Positions 34,115-45,767 are shown, counted from the first letter of the stretch. The stretch is 64,000 nucleotides of DNA from Oscarella lobularis (GCF_947507565.1 NC_089186.1:1488001-1552000), one strand, 5' to 3'. Made by a program: numbers and translations. The notes: generated by a model not told the origin, from the letters alone.

Positions 34115-36387
34115 ATGATAACAAAGACAAAACTCACACATTCGCTATTCCTAGCTCTCACTGACTCACAGTATATTTTCGCCGACATATCTATCACGAC
34201 GTCGGTTGCTATGAACGGCCAACACGATGGTCCGCCGTCTCATTTCACAAGAATCGTGAGCGGCCAGGCGACAATGATTGCAGTAGGATTCTGCCTAAGT
34301 CTTTCTATTCTTCTCGCCGTTTCGCCCATATTCGTTTACTATTATGTGGACATACCTTCACGGAACGATGTAAAGCTTAGTCGGTTTATACATAGGCAGC
34401 CTGGTGTAGTGGTAGCGCATTCCAACGCGGTAAACGTACCGTAATTGAAATCGAAATTAGATACTAATACCAGCGCGGCTGGTCTGTCTCACTTCGGCTT
34501 GCTCGATACTGTGATAACAAAGTTGATCTGTTAATAGGAACGTTTGTGCCAAAAGAAATCGCCTCAATTTGTTCCGAGAGTCTTAACAGAACAATCTCTA
34601 TGCAAATCAATATTTCATAATCATAATGACAACAGAAGCACGATGACGGGGCTTACGGCGGCGGCGAAAGAGCAAATGGAGAAAATACCCGTGGCCGGGT
34701 GTGGAAATTTCACGATGGCAGAGAACGATTTGATAATATTGTTCCACGCAATCGATACATCTAACTTACCTGATGAAGACAAAGGAGAGGCAAAGATAAT
34801 GCTCTGTCTTTACGCCTATGGAGACTGCGGTGACTTAGGCAAACTAACAAAGAAAACTAACAGAAACAAATGCGACTGTTCAGGATTTTCGGAGTTCCAG
34901 ACGGAGACTGACTTCAAACCGCTGATAAGAAACTTCTCATCCTGCCTACAACCTCCCGATTTCGCGCTACCATTTATTACTTCTTCCTACACGAACGAGA
35001 CTAATAACGAGACAGTTTGTTCAAAGAACTTGCTACCCACTACAAGCCCATGTTTGCAAACTTGCGGCATGTACTGCTCACCTTTGTGTAACCAGCCGGG
35101 AAGCTCAATCGGCGCAAAAATTTTTCACGTCGCACTTTATATTACAATTGCGCTGTTGTGGATTTGCATTGCGGTGATGTTCATTACTTGGCTAAAGCTA
35201 AGAAAATTGTACGCTCAATGTTCAAAAAATTAAAATTTTAAAGTTTTTTATTCAGCAAACAGTCTCAAACCGGATTGTCCTTTTGCCTACCACTCGCAGT
35301 TATCAGTAAGTTTCGATTCAATATAAAGAATGCGTTACTAGTACTTAATTATCTGCAACTATCAGATAGCGCCCTAAGCATCACTTTGATTTGGGGTCAA
35401 AAGAGGATATACTGTAGGTACAGAAACAGGTTTGAATCTATGTACAATCCAACAAAACTATGCCTTATTCAAGGTAGAGTGATACGCTCTATATAACTAT
35501 TAGTGCGTACGTCATATAATATCGGTTTAGGATATCTCGCCCATTATGGACTACTGTGGTTCGTCTTTTCTTGGCTAAATTCCGTGGTCAGTGCACTAGT
35601 AACCGTGTGGAATCCCGAAAGGTTTAGCGAGAAACGGAGAAAGGCACTATACTTCTTTCAACTGACTCTATCGATAATCGCACCGGGAGGAATTGTCATG
35701 TTCACCTCACTACGTGGCATTCGCTACTCTGGGACAAATGTTTACAGCTTCTTCTGCGCACCTACAATCAACTCGTTCTTTTACACATATACACTGCCCG
35801 TCAATATTATAGTTTTTTGTGGGACAATAGTTTCGGCCATTGTTATGTACAAGCTGCATCAGGTAAATAGCTTCATTTGAAAAATCGATTTCGCTAATAC
35901 TTTCTCTTCGAAGGCAAAAAAGTCTTCCTTTCATCAGCGCTGCCCTGAAACCAGTCAAAAAACGTTTCAAGCCTACTCGTTGGTTCAAAAGCGATTCTTT
36001 TTCCTATCAATTCTAATACCTCTTTTCTTCGCCGCCTTTGCGACGGCTTCTATCATCTACGCTCGGACATCTATTCCACATATAGGAAAAGTTTTGAGCT
36101 CAGAAAAATGCTCAAACGAGTCACAACGGTGCGGACCTGACTTCCAGGAACCGTGGCAAACCTCGTTTGCTCCTTTAGGTGCTATCGTACTGTTTTGGCT
36201 TTGTGCCGCTTCTGTGGTTGCCTATGTGCACGTGCCACGTGCGGCCAGAGCCTTTTGGCTGCAACTGTGGCGAAAATGCACAAGAAAAAATACAGGTCTA
36301 CATTCGGACGATACGGCCGGAAGTTCAACGGGAAGAACACGCCTGTTCTCTTCCTCAAGTGAATCTATTAGAGAGAGCAGTACCTAA
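34115..36387 (+). CDS. Seven-transmembrane receptor, Frizzled-like (copy 1)
   Basis: Multi-exon receptor. Exon 1 (ATG 34115, or in-frame 34211) gives a hydrophobic N-terminal segment (AVGFCLSLSILLAVSPIFVY); exon 2 (about 34538-35208) gives a Cys-rich ectodomain with N-glycosylation sites and ends in TM1 (ALYITIALLWICIAVMFI); a 47-bp intron with GTACGC donor leads to TM2 (LSFCLPLAVINSALSITLIW); then CLIQG and TM3-TM5 (35402-35870); the last exon (from about 35914) gives TM6, TM7 and a Ser-rich tail (RLFSSSSESIRES). Layout (Cys-rich ectodomain, CxLIQG before TM3, Cys in the loop before TM5, short tail) resembles class F receptors, but no KTxxxW-type motif is seen. TAA at 35494-35496 interrupts the frame where copy 2 has ATA, unless a 30-bp GT-AG segment there is spliced out. 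Confidence 0.6.
34395..34432 (+). other. tRNA 5'-half-like sequence inside the 7TM exon 1
   Basis: GGCAGCC followed by TGGTGTAGTGGTAGCGCA resembles a tRNA acceptor strand and D arm (A box). No matching anticodon arm, B box or acceptor 3' strand follows, so it is not a tRNA gene. It codes QPGVVVAHSNA and ends at the exon's GTAAAC donor. Repeated at 46048-46085 in the second unit. Confidence 0.5.
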
Positions 36388-37062
36388 CCTTTCGAAATTA
36401 GAATTGCCAGTAGATTCGAATGTGCATGGCGTCGCTTGACCATGAAAATGATTGTGAGAAACCCGTGCGCTTTATAGTTCGCCACTTAGAACAGTGGAAA
36501 GCTTGCTGTAGTCTGTAATCTGACGTTGGACGAGATGAGCTAGGACCGAAAGGAGCCCCGGAGTGAAGTGACTTACTTTGGTACTCTTATAGGCTTAGAA
36601 AGACGTCGATAATCTAGATTTTCACGTCTTCTCGCTCGATTCGCCACGAGTAGGAATGATCTTACGTTTCTATCGAAGATGCCCGTATGTCCGTGAAAAA
36701 GCACATCGTTGAGCAGTCAATAGTCACTTTTAGACTAGCAGCATTGTTCATTGTCTGTAAACTGCCAAAATAGTTCTAAGTGACTTCTGCTGGCTCGTCT
36801 AGCTGCAAAATACATGTTATTCTAACTATGGAGAAGATTACAAAAGATTTGAGGTCTTCGACCGTTTCTTTATCCTAGTCAGGGAAAGCCGCAGCCGAGT
36901 CAGCGCAGTGTCTAATAGCAGTCTATAAGCATAATCATTTTTCTTAGGAGAAACACTTGCCGCCTTGCGGCGAAACATCCGTTAGGAATATATTTAGATG
37001 TGACTTCGGAGAAAGTAGATGCTTCCGGGCAGAAAGTGCTAGTTCCACTTGCACAGATACTA
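36388..37062. other. Intergenic, 7TM to Ig-like gene (shared by all units)
   Basis: No gene seen. It is well conserved with 48018-48690, and from 36388 onward also with 56884-57560. Its start coincides with the left breakpoint of the third unit. Confidence 0.6.
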
Positions 37063-37074
37063 TATATATATAAA
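37063..37074 (+). promoter_or_regulatory. TATA box of secreted Ig-like gene 1
   Basis: An ATATATATATAAAC stretch lies about 55-60 bp before the ATG. Equivalent positions in the other copies read ATACATAAA or CATATATAAA, each followed by GAGCGAGTTT. Likely core promoter. Confidence 0.55.
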
Positions 37075-37122
37075 CTGAAGAGCGAGTTTTGGCTTAGAGC
37101 AGAGAAGAAAGCCGACTCCACT

Positions 37123-38202
37123 ATGTTCATCTTACTCTCAATCCCCTTCATCATTCTTACTTCTGACGCGCTTACAAGTGAGAAGGCCTTTCTCTAAAAA
37201 AAGGCTACAGGCTTAGCACAATGAACTGCGTATGAATATAGACGAACGCTTAAAGCGCGACTCCCAAGCGGCGATCTGCTACGGATATGACGCGTATACC
37301 GACTCTTCGTACGACGTCTCAGTTAGTGCAGATCAAGGACTTGTCACGTTGAATTGCTGCCAGATGGATGCCGTGTACGTTTCGCGGTGGCGGAAACTGG
37401 AGAACGGAAGTCAAGTTCGCCTTTCGCTGTGTCTCGACGGCCGACTGGGAGACGAGTTCGCCTGCTGGAAATATCAATCGCGCCTTCTCGTTCGTCTTCT
37501 CGTCAATGCGACGAATTTAAGTCGAGTGGATGAAGCGACGTTTCTGTGCGGAAAAGAACCGTTGTGGAATGATAATTTCTATGTTACGACGACAATTCGT
37601 TTCGCAGTTCCTCCTACGGCTTCGCCTCCGCTTAGCCCAGCAATTTCCCCCGTTAGGCCACGAGGTGTGCACGTACAGTAATAGCTATTACACGTAGGAG
37701 AAAAGGCGGTATCTGAGTGACATAGAGCCAAGTCAAGAAGGCGTGTCCACTCTATAGGAGTTACGAACGTTATGGGTTCATAACTTCCCTATAGGGTGGT
37801 TATGCATGTCCGCGCGCCCTTTGTCACAACGGAATATAACATATTATACGAGTGAGTACTTACTTTCGTGCGCCGTCTCTCGCAGATTCAAATTGCAGCG
37901 CGACCCTGTTTGAAACGTCGCCCACAGATCGAAGATATGCTTTACGCGGAAGCGTTACTTGCCTCTCTAATTTCAATCGTCTCGTTTGGAAGGCCGGGGA
38001 CGAGAGCGTTGGTAAGTGTGCGGAAGATTCTGGAATGCCGGTGGCGTGCTACGAAGAGTTGGACGGTGGTCTTGAATTGAAAATCTTTTCCCAAGAGAAA
38101 AGGAGCCTAAAGAAATTCAAATGTATTGGCCGACGCGTGGCAAACGAGGAACCTGGTTCCGTCAAATCGAGAGTTTGCACTGTGAAAATCTCCTGGAGTT
38201 AG
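37123..38202 (+). CDS. Small secreted protein with two Ig-like domains (copy 1)
   Basis: Three exons. Exon 1 (from 37123) is a signal peptide (MFILLSIPFIILTSDALT); exon 2 (about 37244-37666) an Ig-like domain with VTLNCC, VSRWRKLENG and DEATFLCGK, followed by a Pro-rich linker (PPTASPPLSPAISPV); exon 3 (about 37888-38202) a second Ig-like domain with RGSVTCLSNFNRLVWKAG and KKFKCIGRR, ending SWS and stop. No membrane segment. The stop falls at the same position in all three copies and each is followed by AATAAA within about 110 bp, so it is treated as a separate gene from the kinase downstream; read-through splicing to the RTK remains possible. Function unknown; a soluble ligand or decoy for the adjacent receptor is conceivable. 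Confidence 0.68.
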
Positions 38203-39100
38203 CAACTCGTTGACGCGATATTTTTCACGCCGAGCTCGCCGTTTGTGTTCCCTAGTCTCTAAGTCAACTGCTCGCGCTATTCATAGTAGAGGATCTGTCT
38301 TTACTGAATAAATCAGAAGTAAACCAGAAATAGCGCCAAGACAATCAAACGTCTTATCAGCCCCTTCTTTCCGGCTGAAAGAAGCTTTCGCGCCAACGCG
38401 CTTCGGCCAAGTGTGACGGCGCGTGCCACTGGAGCCGATGGCCCTATACGCAAATCAATCAATGGGCAAATAACCATGAAACAAATCGGGTTTGACAAGG
38501 TGAGACAATAAGTCTCTTACCTGTATATTTCTATAGATTTTCACGTAGTGGCAATAGAGGGTTTCATAGGCTACGGTCGAATACGGGTAGGACACCACGA
38601 ATTACTACTATACATGTATATAGTTCATGGCTTTAGACTAATTAATTTTGAACAACGACCTAAGCGACCAATAACCTTAACATAAGTATGCTGTCGGCTT
38701 GAGAAGAAGAGGTCAACTGATTTCGCTTAATTGTGAGGAAGTATGCCTATAAGGGCACGAAAACAGAAGGATGCTAGAAACAAGAACAAAAGCATACACT
38801 CTCACCTTTTAATTCATGACGCGTCTCCGCGAGACTGCAACTTTTGCCAGAGACCATTCTATACAAACATCTTAGTTTCCCAGTACAGGACGTCCTTCCG
38901 GTGATGTAATACCGCGACTACATGCATAGGCTTCCTCCATTTATTAAATGTCGGCTCAAGGCGCTAAAGAGAGTGCATGACTGGGACGCAAAAGCCAATA
39001 AAATGCAACCGCAAAAACCTCATTGCATGGTACACCGCATGTGAGCTAGCCCCTTCCCTTGGCGTCATCATAAAAGAATAAAAAATAGCAGCACTGCAGT
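38203..39100. other. Spacer between Ig-like gene 1 and Ig-RTK 1
   Basis: Contains AATAAA at about 38307 for the upstream gene. Otherwise nothing recognised. The spacer is conserved in part in the other two units with large length differences. Confidence 0.5.
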
Positions 39101-39102
39101 CA

Positions 39103-39110
39103 TATATAAA
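39103..39110 (+). promoter_or_regulatory. TATA box of Ig-RTK 1
   Basis: TATATAAA, followed by CGCATCGCT, 72-80 bp before the candidate ATG. The same sequence is at 50535-50542 and 59641-59648 in the other units, at similar distance. Confidence 0.7.
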
Positions 39111-39181
39111 CGCATCGCTACAAACGAGCAAAGTCAGTCGAAAAGGTCAATTAAGAGAGCCCCTCCGCCACACTCCGCGTT

Positions 39182-41522
39182 ATGCCGTCACTCGTCACAG
39201 TCGTCGGTGTTTGTGAGTTAGTGCATGTGACCGACTGCGATTGCAATATTATAACAAGTCGTTTCCCGCACTCTAGGTCTAGTCTTTGTTTCCAACCCTC
39301 TAGGCCGATTCTTGTTAGCTCAAGGCTCGCTAAGTTAGTAAGAGCGTTGCGAAAAATCGTGCTGTGGATAGAGGCGGTTCCTCCTATATTCTATAGGCGG
39401 TTGCAGTTGGAACGGCGCGGAATTAAAAAGAAAAATCATCCTAGAAAAAGAAAATATGAACGGCACGGAGATCCGCTGTTCTAGCGTGGAAGGAAAAGTG
39501 AGGTGGGAGTTTAATAAATCTGAAATAGCGAAATGCGGCGACCAAAAGAACGAAGATGTGTGCACCGAATATGTATCACAGATATCGGAACGTCTAAAAA
39601 TTGACCCGATACATCATACTCTACAATCGGCCATTTACTATTGCGAGCACAAGTCCAAGTCCTCGACAGTATGCTCAGTCGAAGTCAAAGGACCAAAGCA
39701 AACAAAGCAGCCAGATGAAACTCCTACTTCGACCCTTCGTAGCTCAACTGGTCCTACGATTACCTATGATACTTCTAGTGCTGCTTTGAATGAAACTTCC
39801 TATGTCAACGCTACAGAGTTTCCAAATGAAACGCCTTCCTTGGTGGGCACAAGTCCCACTAATTCTACTCGTTTATCATATTCTAGTGCTGCTTTGAATG
39901 CAACTTCCTATGTCAACGCAAAAAACATTCTAAATGAAACGCCTTCTTTGGTGGGCGCAAGTTCCACTAATTCTACTCCTTTATCGAAGAAGTGAGTCAG
40001 ACATACGGCTATTGCTACTTGATTAATCGATTATCTTTTTCGTTCAGAGCTAACGTTACGGCGGCTATAGTTTGTGCGATTGTCATACTAGTTGGGCTGT
40101 GCGTTGGGACGGGACTAGTAATATTTCTCAAAAAAGAAAAATCCCTCTGCTGTCGACAATGTGACGAAGACGATCGGGATAGAGTGAGCGAGATTTGGAA
40201 AGACGAGTGTACGTTTCTGAATGGAAAAAACGTAATTCCAATTAGCAGCATCACAACCGGAAAGATATTAGGCATAAAAGAGGCCACTAATTATTTAAAA
40301 TAACAAATTAGGGTGCACTTGTAGGAGAAGGTCAATTTGGCACCGTAGCCGAAGGAAACCTGACAACGCAAACAAGTACCGGAGAAGTGTATACGATAAA
40401 GATTGCCGTGAAAACGTTTCGAGGTAAAGTGCGTTCAGTCTAGCGCGGTACCGCATGCCTCATGGACCGTCTAGACGAACTGCAGGCAGAAGACTTTCAA
40501 AAGGAAGCGAAACTATTAGCGAGCCTCGGTCTTCATACGAATCTTACGCGGATTTACGGACACTGCGTCGAAAACGGACGTATGTCCGTTAATTAATTAA
40601 ATTTTCATTGAATTAATATGTACTTGCGATTTCTTTTTTCTAGACGTTAGCAAAATTGCGATGGAATACGCCGAAATGGGCGACCTTCATCGTTATCTTC
40701 GTCGAATGAGAAGTGAGAAAAATACGTTCACACTCGACGAAAGGAAGGCGATCGACTACGGACGACAAATTGCCAAAGGAATGCAATTCATCGCTTCAAA
40801 AGGGGTCGGGTTAAAAAGCAAATTATAATTAATTAATTAATTTGTCAATTAGTGCGTTCATCGCGATTTGGCGGCTAGAAACGTTCTCGTTTTTGAGGGC
40901 GAGCGACTAAAGATATGCGATTTTGGACTGGCTAGAGATCTCCAGTCAGCTGCCTACTACAGAAAAAGGACAAAGGTGCGCAATATTACCCTATACGAAG
41001 TGGACGTACAGTATCAAGATTTTCTATCAGGGTGGCGTAATTCCGTTCAAATGGTGCGCACCGGAAGTCCTGCTCTACAAAACTTACAGCGAATACAGTG
41101 ACGTGTAAACTAATTAAATAAAATTATTTAACTAATAATCTCAATTAATTTAAATTTTTTCTTTCATACGCAGTTGGTCTTATGGCATTGTCCTGTGGGA
41201 AATTGTAACCTACGGCGGAACTCCCTATCCGGGAGTGCCGATTGAAAAATTGTTTGAATTATTGACGGGGGATTGTGTATATCGCATGAGCAAACCGAGA
41301 CTGTGTTCGGACAAGATGTAAGGCCTCATCGTCTCATTGCCGATATAATTAGTAAAATTGTTTTTCGTTTTGCGGGAGCTCAGCTACGAAATTATGATGC
41401 ACTGTTGGAGTTCAATCCCCGATCAAAGACCTATGTTTTCGAGCCTAATAACCAATATTTTGGTTTCAACTGATTTGAAGGGATTGACGTACAAGCAACG
41501 ACCGAACGCGGGCGGAATGTAA
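39182..41522 (+). CDS. Ig-like receptor tyrosine kinase (Ig-RTK 1)
   Basis: Single-pass receptor. The first exon (ATG 39182) is uncertain in frame; from about 39409 (after CTATAG) the frame is clear: an Ig-like domain ([19 protein letters not shown]), then a Thr/Ser/Asn-rich stalk with two repeats of a LNxTSYVNA...NETPSLVG motif and many N-glycosylation sites, membrane segment ([20 protein letters not shown]), juxtamembrane CCRQC, and a tyrosine kinase split into short exons. Kinase residues: GKIL then [15 protein letters not shown] lysine, DFQKEAKLL glutamate, [45 protein letters not shown], and the C-lobe [16 protein letters not shown]. Stop at 41520-41522. The intron between GKIL and GEGQFG starts with GC rather than GT. 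Confidence 0.82.
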
Positions 41523-42300
41523 ATGCACGGAGTGTTTATGCTTGTGAATGAAGTGAATAGATTCGACTTGGGAACATTAGTTGTATCGGAAGGGTGCTTT
41601 GCTATTGAATACACGTACCTGAAGAATAGACCAGTCACCAGTGCTCCGGTGCTTTCTCTCGATCACTTTGACGTCCAGCCAACACAATTAATTAATTAAG
41701 TCTTCTATTTTGACGTACTGTTTGCGCTTTCGCTGCCTTCGACCCTGGAGAAGACGGCCAACGTCCAAGAGGTTTGATTGGTACCTAAATCCGAATACCA
41801 GATCACATTGATCGTCCTCGATCGTCGCACAAATCGAACATGGCGAAGAAAAGAAGAAAAGGAGCCAACTTTAGCGCGCGCGGGAGGTCGGTTTAATCAG
41901 GGCTTGGCCTGCACCGCCTGCACTACATCACCGCCCGGACCAGTAGGGCCATGGCCCGACCAATAAATTTGCAGCAATTTTTTGTAGTTTACCGTATCTC
42001 ACTGAGTCATTGCGTTGCACCACTTATATTATACATACATATGTGCGCTATGCAAACATCCACGGCTTTCTAAAGAATGATTCAAGCAATAAAAACTTTA
42101 CCGACCACGTCCACATAGCTAAAGCGGCTGGAGGTCAAGCCCCCAGACCCCCTTCTATACCAAACAAAACATTTTCTACTTCACAATGACATGCTAAGAA
42201 TAGGCCCAACCATGCAATCACAATATTACTCTGCACTAAACCATTACAATAATTCATTCAACTGTACTAAAATTTAGTTCAAGTGTTTGCGTCAAAGAAA
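41523..42300. other. Convergent spacer after Ig-RTK 1
   Basis: 3' flank of the kinase and of the minus-strand gene. A short basic reading frame near 41839 (MAKKRRKGANFSARG) has a counterpart at 53218 that is truncated, so it is not considered a gene. Confidence 0.4.
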
Positions 42301-43153
42301 CTAATTAGAAGAGATTTTGGGACGTTGGCACGGCTTTGGGCGGCATAATTTGAGAAGATGGGGAACAAAGTAAGATTGTTTGTTAGACACAAGAAAAGGT
42401 CTTGCATTTTCTCTCCAGTCTTCCCCGCACGTCGAGTCTCTTTTGTCCGGAGTCTCTTCACGCAATTTCTCGCAGGTGCAGTTCGGTAGTAACTTGATTC
42501 CAGGTACACTCTTTCTGAAGGACGTAATAAAGTGCTCCTCCGAAGGCGGGTTCCCGGCCAGTGAACGAGTAGCACAATAGACTTGGAGAAAGACGAAGGT
42601 GTCATGTTGGCATTTTGGGAAGAATGAACGAAGAGGATAAAAGAAAGTGCTTTTGTTCGTATCCTAAAAAACAGAAGCATAAAACAGCTAGTGGATCGAG
42701 TGACCAAAAATTTATGTGTCTCTATACCCTATTAAGTTGGCCCTTGTCATCGACTCCCAGACGCTCTCTCATAGGATACGTGTGCAAAGAGAACACTTTC
42801 GTGACATCTTTGGTGACGTCTTTGGGTATCCACGTAAACGTCTTTACTTTAGAGTCAGTAGGCGACGAAAGAAGCTTCATATTCATATTTGGTATTAGAA
42901 TAACGTGAGGGATATCCCAATCACTTTCGTGCAAGCGGGCGACGGCGCTCGCGTTACAAATCTACGATTTCAATAAGATACGCGCAGTCACGCGGCAGTA
43001 TAGCTATAGCTAGAGTGCATGCATCGGACTTACAAACTGCGTAACAGTCTCATTGAAGAGCACACGTGAGGATGTCGATATAGCGGCGGGTGTCGTGAAC
43101 TTAATCACAGACAACAGGACAATCACAGCAGAGGTTGAAATAACTTGAAGCAT
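42301..43153 (-). CDS. Small secreted Cys-rich protein (copy 1), possibly ZP-like
   Basis: Three exons, phase-consistent. Exon 1 from 43153 is a signal peptide (MLQVISTSAVIVLLSVIKFT) ending at GTAAGT near 43031. Exon 2 (about 42970-42727) begins ICNASAVARLHESDWDIPHV and ends GQLNR before GTATAG. Exon 3 (about 42653-42301) carries FFPKCQHDTFVFLQVYC, NCTCEKL, DSTCGEDW, and ends KISSN then TAG. About 220 residues with eight or so Cys, mostly conserved in copy 2. The combination of an aromatic strand before a C-to-C hairpin (FFYPLRSFFPKCQ...LQVYC) recalls the end of a ZP-N/ZP-C subdomain; this is only an impression. Identified because the same frame and splice sites are kept in both duplicates. 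Confidence 0.6.
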
Positions 43154-45249
43154 CACAATTTTTTTCTACTGCTTCTGCTGGTTCAGCTTTGAACTGTTTA
43201 GCGACTGATGAAAATGCCGTTTCTCGTTCAAATTTATAGAAGCCCACCGGTCGAAAGTTTACCATTTACTAGAATTGGTCACGAGCGTAAGTCGTAGCTA
43301 ATGCAATTAAGGTGGCCGTGAGAAAAATTGCGACGAGTTAGCAGAAGTGGGCGGCCGATGTGTGTACATCCGCCTGCGCCGCTCTTACGAAGTTTCTCTT
43401 CTAGAAACTGCTTTGGGAGAAAACAGTACAGGAACTGGAACCAAGAAGAAATTTCCTGCCTACTTTTGCGCGTAAAAGGGTGACGAAAGGAGACCGCAGA
43501 AGCGCCATCGCAAGATTACGTAACCTCGCTGTTACATGCGAATATACGTTCCAGGGTCTGTCTGTCACTGCGCAGCATCCGGCATACACATGGCCGGGAC
43601 GCATATGTGAATGAGGTTGCAAGTACAAAAAGAAAAGGAAACAGTTTCTAGCTCAAGTCATGATCGATGTTCTAAAACCGAATTAAATTAGAAATTGCAG
43701 GGGCGAGGTTCATTGGGAGCACCGGACGTGTTTTAGATGAGGACACATGTTACCCAATCCGCGGCGCGTGACATCGCTAGGCTTTCCTAGTAAGCACACA
43801 TCTGTCATCATATTTTTTCCCCTTTTCGACCGGGATTGAATAGAGTATAGAGAAAACCGGTTGCGGCTTTGATACCATGCAAGCATGATGTAAGCATCCA
43901 CCTCCTTCGAGTCGTCGTCGAGAACGGCGTCGCGTGTTTGCGAGTCGGGTCAACGTATACGTACGTACGTACGCGATAAAAAAGATAACGTCAGTCGGAA
44001 AGACGCGTGAGAAGTGTCAACAGAGCTCCTTGGCCCCTTAAGAAATTTGTCTCGTTTAGAAATATCCTTTTGAACGTGTGCATTAACCTTCTACGACGAG
44101 TTTTCGAGCACACTTTCCTGTGCTACAATAAGACTTAATTAAACGATGCCGCCCTGGTCAACAGACACTTCCAGTAGCTTTTCGGCTTCGACATGTATAC
44201 GCCTACCGCAAAATGTCACGCTTCTGAATTTCAGAATATCAGTTACAGAAGGTAAACGTTTGATGATTTTTGGACGTTTTTCATTCTTTCTTGGCATTAT
44301 TTGGCTTATCGACTATATTATCTCTGCGGAGCTCAGGCAAGAATACGATCTGTGCACACTGCACCAAATGCAAGAATAAACAGATTTTGTTTACCTTGCC
44401 TCGATGGCGTAAAGTATCTAGCAGTGTTGGACCGAGCATTGACATTCTTTCATTGTGAAACTGGTCCTCCTCCTTACATCGCGAACGCATTCTTCTGCGT
44501 CGACGACTAAAAAAACTTTAGAGTTCTTCCTGGAAGCATCTATGGCGCGCCGTTTCTGCCAAAAATAAGCCATGATGTGGCGCGCCGTTTCTGCCAAAAA
44601 TAAACCATGAACATGAATCATGAACCATGAACCATGAACCATGAACCATGCATGAATCATGAACCATGAACCATGAACCATGAATCATGAATCATGCATG
44701 AATCATATAGGGATAGGCTAAAGGTGACGGCGGGGAAAGCGTGAGGATGACGTTGGAGGAGATTGATAGCGTCTACGATGAGATTCTAAACTCCAAACAC
44801 AAATAAGGCCCTCGTGTGATAATTTCACGCGTTCTCCGTGAAAGCGGTCATACATTCGGCTTTTTTGGTGGGCTGGAACCCAATGAATGAAAGGTTTTGC
44901 TTTTGTTTCCCCGCAGGAGACCTCACCATGCCGACCTGTACTTCCGTTGGTAGCTTGTCTTGTTGTCACGTCGAATTCCGTTTGAACAACGCCTTCTCTC
45001 TGTAAAAATCGTGCAAAAGCAAAATGAGCCAAAGCGCGCTAAATAACTTGCATTGATTCATTTACTTGAGCGGCGATTTTTTCATGCTTCCATTCGTCTT
45101 ACCGAATTTTGTCTTCTAAAGATAAAAACGACATGCAAAAATTATACATAAAAATTCGGCAACGTTCAAGCCAGCCAGCCAGCCAACCCCTCAGATCAGG
45201 ACAAAAAAGTAAAAGCAATAAAAAAGACAATATCTACTAACGGCCATAC
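43154..45249. other. Upstream region of the secreted gene and spacer between units 1 and 2
   Basis: To about 44220 it is shared with the second unit (54422-55310). From 44220 to 45249 it is unique; no supported gene. The 104-codon minus-strand frame at 44718-45032 is unrecognised. Confidence 0.4.
44544..44706. repeat. Compound tandem repeat
   Basis: Two copies of a 32-bp unit starting GGCGCGCCGTTTCTGCC (44544 and 44579), followed by an array of 7-bp ATGAACC/ATGAATC units with interspersed GCATG to 44706. Confidence 0.92.
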
Positions 45250-45767
45250 ACTGATTCATATTTCAATAGCACATAGACTGGTATGTATTAAAATACGTAA
45301 AAAGCTCTAGTCATAATTCCTAGCGGCTAAAATCTCAGGCATGTCAAATACGAGTTTGATAAGACTACATAAAATACTGACGTAAAAAGGAGATACAAAA
45401 GCATAGGCATGTAGATATAGTACGTATACCAGACCCACCTGGCCTCCTCTATCTTCAATCATCCGACGACACACCTTAATTTCTCCCGTCCTCTCAAAGA
45501 CTTGCCTTACCTTTACAAATCAAACGTTGAAGACGATAATGCTCAGAACCTTCAAAGTATAGCAGAAGACAGCTATCTGTTTCATAAAAAGCTACAAAAA
45601 ACGGCTAGCCGATTCAAAACTCACCCATTGTTACCAGCCTGAAAATAAAAGCTATACCTCTGCGTAGTTAATTAATTAATTAAAGAGCGAAATTAGAGAT
45701 CAAGTGACATGCGTGGTTGCACATCTTTGCTAGCCACGCGCAGTGTATTCTGCAACCGAAAGCCTGA

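Larger units (their letters stand above)
33590..44220 (+). repeat. Segmental duplication, unit 1
   Basis: Collinear with 45250-55310 over its whole length: 7TM receptor, secreted Ig-like protein, Ig-like RTK and minus-strand secreted protein. Small insertions, deletions and substitutions distinguish the units. Left end near the AATAGCACATA motif, right end near CGCCTACCGCAAAATGTC. Confidence 0.92.

Noticed and set aside
34395-34440. A functional tRNA gene
   Set aside because: Only the 5' half is tRNA-like; anticodon stem, T arm and acceptor pairing are missing.
37123-41522. One single receptor with three Ig-like domains
   Set aside because: The second Ig-like exon ends in a stop at the same place in all three copies, followed by AATAAA, and a TATATAAA precedes the kinase gene; two genes fit better, though splicing past the stop is not excluded.
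41839-41895. Short basic ORF starting MAKKRRKGANFSARG
   Set aside because: Its counterpart in unit 2 stops after about eleven codons; no conservation.
44605-44706. CRISPR-like array
   Set aside because: The ATGAACC units are directly adjacent with no unique spacers; a simple tandem repeat in a eukaryote.
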